Part shown: positions 62,421-64,000 of the stretch, piece by piece
Position numbering within the stretch: position 1 is the stretch's first letter
Layout: the number at the start of each line of letters is the position of its first letter
Source of the DNA: a bacterium
GTDB lineage: Bacteria > Fidelibacterota > Marinisomatia > Marinisomatales > JAHJCW01
Length of the DNA: 64,000 nucleotides
Direction: 5' to 3'
NCBI GenBank assembly: GCA_028282845.1
Contig: JANQGY010000015.1
Span: forward strand, 141,372-205,371
Made by a program: the position numbers and the translations under genes
Notes under the pieces: model-generated
Seen by the model: only the letters and a program-made list of their open reading frames with translations
Told to the model about the DNA's origin: nothing
The model's database searches: none

Positions 62421-64000
62421 TTACTTGAATTTAGTGCCAACTTCCTTTTCCAATTTAGCGATTTCATCCCGCAGTGCCGCTGCCTGTTCAAATTCCAATT
62501 TCTCAGCAGCTTCAAGCATTTCCATGCGCATCATTTCTAACGCAGCTTGTTTATCCATTAAGTCAAAATCACTGCCGCGCCGTTTCGATTTATATTCAAA
62601 TTCTTCAGTTTGATAGGCATCGGCCACGGCGGTGGTGTGCATAACATCTTCGGTAGATTTATAGATTGTCTTGGGCGTTATCTTATGCAATTTATTGTAC
62701 TCCTGTTGGATCGTTCGACGACGCGCCGTTTCATCCATAAGATACTCCATTGCCTCAGAAACAGTGTCACCATACAGTATAACTTGTCCACCAACATTCC
62801 GGGCAGCGCGTCCTGCCACCTGCATTAATGAACTTTTCGAACGCAAAAATCCCTGTTTGTCAGCGTCTAAAACTGCAACAAGCGAAACCTCAGGAAGATC
62901 AAGTCCCTCACGCAACAAGTTGATACCAACCAAGACATCAAATTCTCCCAACCTGAGGTCTCTGAGTATTTTTACCCGCTCAACCGACTTTACCTCGGAA
63001 TGCAAATATTTTACCCGCAGATTCATACCAAGCAGATACTCGGTTAGATCCTCTGCCATGCGTTTGGTTAAAGTAGTAATTAACGTACGTTCCTGCTTTG
63101 CAACCCGCTGACGGATTTCTCCGATCAGGTCATCAATTTGTCCCTCTGTTTTCCTTATCTCAACTTCCGGATCAATCAATCCCGTAGGACGTATAATCTG
63201 TTCAACCACCACCCCTTTACTCAATTCAAGTTCTTTCTCAGCAGGTGTTGCCGAGGCAAAGACTACTTGTTTTTGCATTGAAAGGAATTCATCTATTTTG
63301 AGTGGACGGTTATCAAGCGCGCTCGGCAGCCTAAAGCCGTAATCAACCAGGACTTCCTTGCGTTTGCGATCACCATTATACATTCCTCTTATCTGAGGCA
63401 AAGTAACATGCGATTCGTCTAATACCGTTACAAAATTATCAGGGAAAAAATCTATCAGCGTCCATGGCCTCTCTCCCGCTTTGCGATTTGAAAAATAACG
63501 CGAATAATTTTCTATTCCGGAACAGTAGCCAACTTCTTTCATCATTTCAAGATCAAAATTGGTGCGTTGTTCAATTCTTTGCGCTTCAAGCAATTTGCCC
63601 GCCGATTGTAACTCCTGCACACGTTCTTTCAACTCTAATTTAATTTCTTCGATGGCTTTTAAAACTGTATCTCTTTCGGTTACGAAATGTTTTGCCGGAA
63701 AAATGGCGGTAGAATCCATCTCTCTGATAATTTCTCCCGTTATACTATCAAAGGCTGTGATGCTATCAATTACAGAACCGAACAATTCAATTCTGATGCA
63801 ATAATCAGTGTATGCCGGAAAAAGTTCTATCACATCGCCTCTGACGCGGAAATTTCCCCTTTCCAATACCATATCATTTCTTACATAAAAGATATTGATC
63901 AATTGTGTCAGGAAATCTCGTCTTTGCAGGGATTCACCTTTTCTTAGCTTGATAACGTTTTTTTCGTAATCACTCGGTGAACCAATTCCATAAATACAAG
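62421..64000 (-). CDS. uvrB: UvrB excinuclease subunit (5' end outside window)
   Basis: The frame is open to the last base, with the conserved C-I-Y-G-I-G-S-P just inside, so the N-terminal third is missing. The first 98 bases extend the Met-initiated frame at 63902, which is not the start. Helicase motifs seen include VTLPQIRGMYNGD, QVVFASATPAEKE, LVGINLLREGLDLPE and the V-A-G-R-A-A-R-N motif. The C-terminal UVR domain (FEQAAALRDEIAKLE) ends the protein. It acts in nucleotide excision repair with UvrA and UvrC. Confidence 0.97.
   Translation of the reverse strand, partial: CIYGIGSPSDYEKNVIKLRKGESLQRRDFLTQLINIFYVRNDMVLERGNFRVRGDVIELFPAYTDYCIRIELFGSVIDSITAFDSITGEIIREMDSTAIFPAKHFVTERDTVLKAIEEIKLELKERVQELQSAGKLLEAQRIEQRTNFDLEMMKEVGYCSGIENYSRYFSNRKAGERPWTLIDFFPDNFVTVLDESHVTLPQIRGMYNGDRKRKEVLVDYGFRLPSALDNRPLKIDEFLSMQKQVVFASATPAEKELELSKGVVVEQIIRPTGLIDPEVEIRKTEGQIDDLIGEIRQRVAKQERTLITTLTKRMAEDLTEYLLGMNLRVKYLHSEVKSVERVKILRDLRLGEFDVLVGINLLREGLDLPEVSLVAVLDADKQGFLRSKSSLMQVAGRAARNVGGQVILYGDTVSEAMEYLMDETARRRTIQQEYNKLHKITPKTIYKSTEDVMHTTAVADAYQTEEFEYKSKRRGSDFDLMDKQAALEMMRMEMLEAAEKLEFEQAAALRDEIAKLEKEVGTKFK

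Noticed and set aside
1..64000. CRISPR array or cas genes
   Set aside because: No regularly spaced repeats or Cas motifs were seen.

Overview
This 64 kb window is AT-rich bacterial chromosome. It most likely comes from the Fibrobacterota-Chlorobi-Bacteroidota side of the tree, and Candidatus Neomarinimicrobiota (Marinimicrobia/SAR406) or a close relative is my best guess. The reasons are type IX-style C-terminal sorting tails, PorV/PorQ-like and GWxTD proteins, an LptE-type lipoprotein, many outer-membrane lipoproteins, and no phage or plasmid core. The lineage call is inference, because no rRNA gene is present.

Layout. Positions 1-21,000 are chromosomal backbone. They hold plsX, glnS-tadA, a lipoprotein peptidase, a six-heme cytochrome lipoprotein, a gltX/TlpA/outer-membrane operon, membrane proteins and six tRNA genes. 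Positions 21,004-47,651 form a putative genomic island bounded by a 72-bp direct repeat. The repeat is the 3' half of tRNA-Leu(TAA): the complete tRNA is at 47.6 kb and a decayed 3' fragment is at 21.0 kb. The island carries 18 genes, all on the minus strand. Positions 47.6-64.0 kb are backbone again: pepF, dinB-yciH, an Nramp-related transporter, trxA, and a long close-packed operon running uvrB-galE-sigma-54 activator-lptE-asnS-LOG-acyP-nadE-GNAT.

The island reads as a self-contained glycan-use system. A DeoR regulator leads a set for amino-sugar or galactose catabolism: an AgaS-like SIS protein, a PfkB kinase and GatZ/KbaZ. Next come an EamA permease, a GWxTD protein, a TonB-dependent receptor without a SusD partner, a surface protein with a sorting tail, a PorV-like protein and a beta-propeller lipoprotein. 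After a hairpin come a LamG protein, an exported amidohydrolase, a GH36 alpha-galactosidase-like enzyme and four exported TIM-barrel-type putative hydrolases. The likely target is a galactose- or galactosamine-bearing glycan (inference).

The most unexpected signal is two probable selenoproteins that a normal gene caller cuts short. In an Omp28/thioredoxin-fold protein (10351-11397) an in-frame TGA occupies the first Cys of the CxxC motif, giving U-P-T-C. In an exported metallophosphatase-like protein (50599-51711) an in-frame TGA occupies the last Cys of the family's C-G-C motif. The second TGA is followed, after exactly 18 nt, by a hairpin with a GGUC loop, the arrangement I recall for the E. 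coli fdhF SECIS. No Sec machinery lies in this window, so this is a prediction.

Other unusual features are a GIY-YIG nuclease gene wedged between tRNA-Gly and a duplicated, decaying 3' half of that tRNA; a tadA reading frame that ends inside the tRNA-Ser gene downstream; and tRNA-Arg(ACG), the expected TadA substrate, with a decayed tRNA-like copy beside it. Coordinates were worked out by hand, and an error of a base or so is possible where a start was reassigned.
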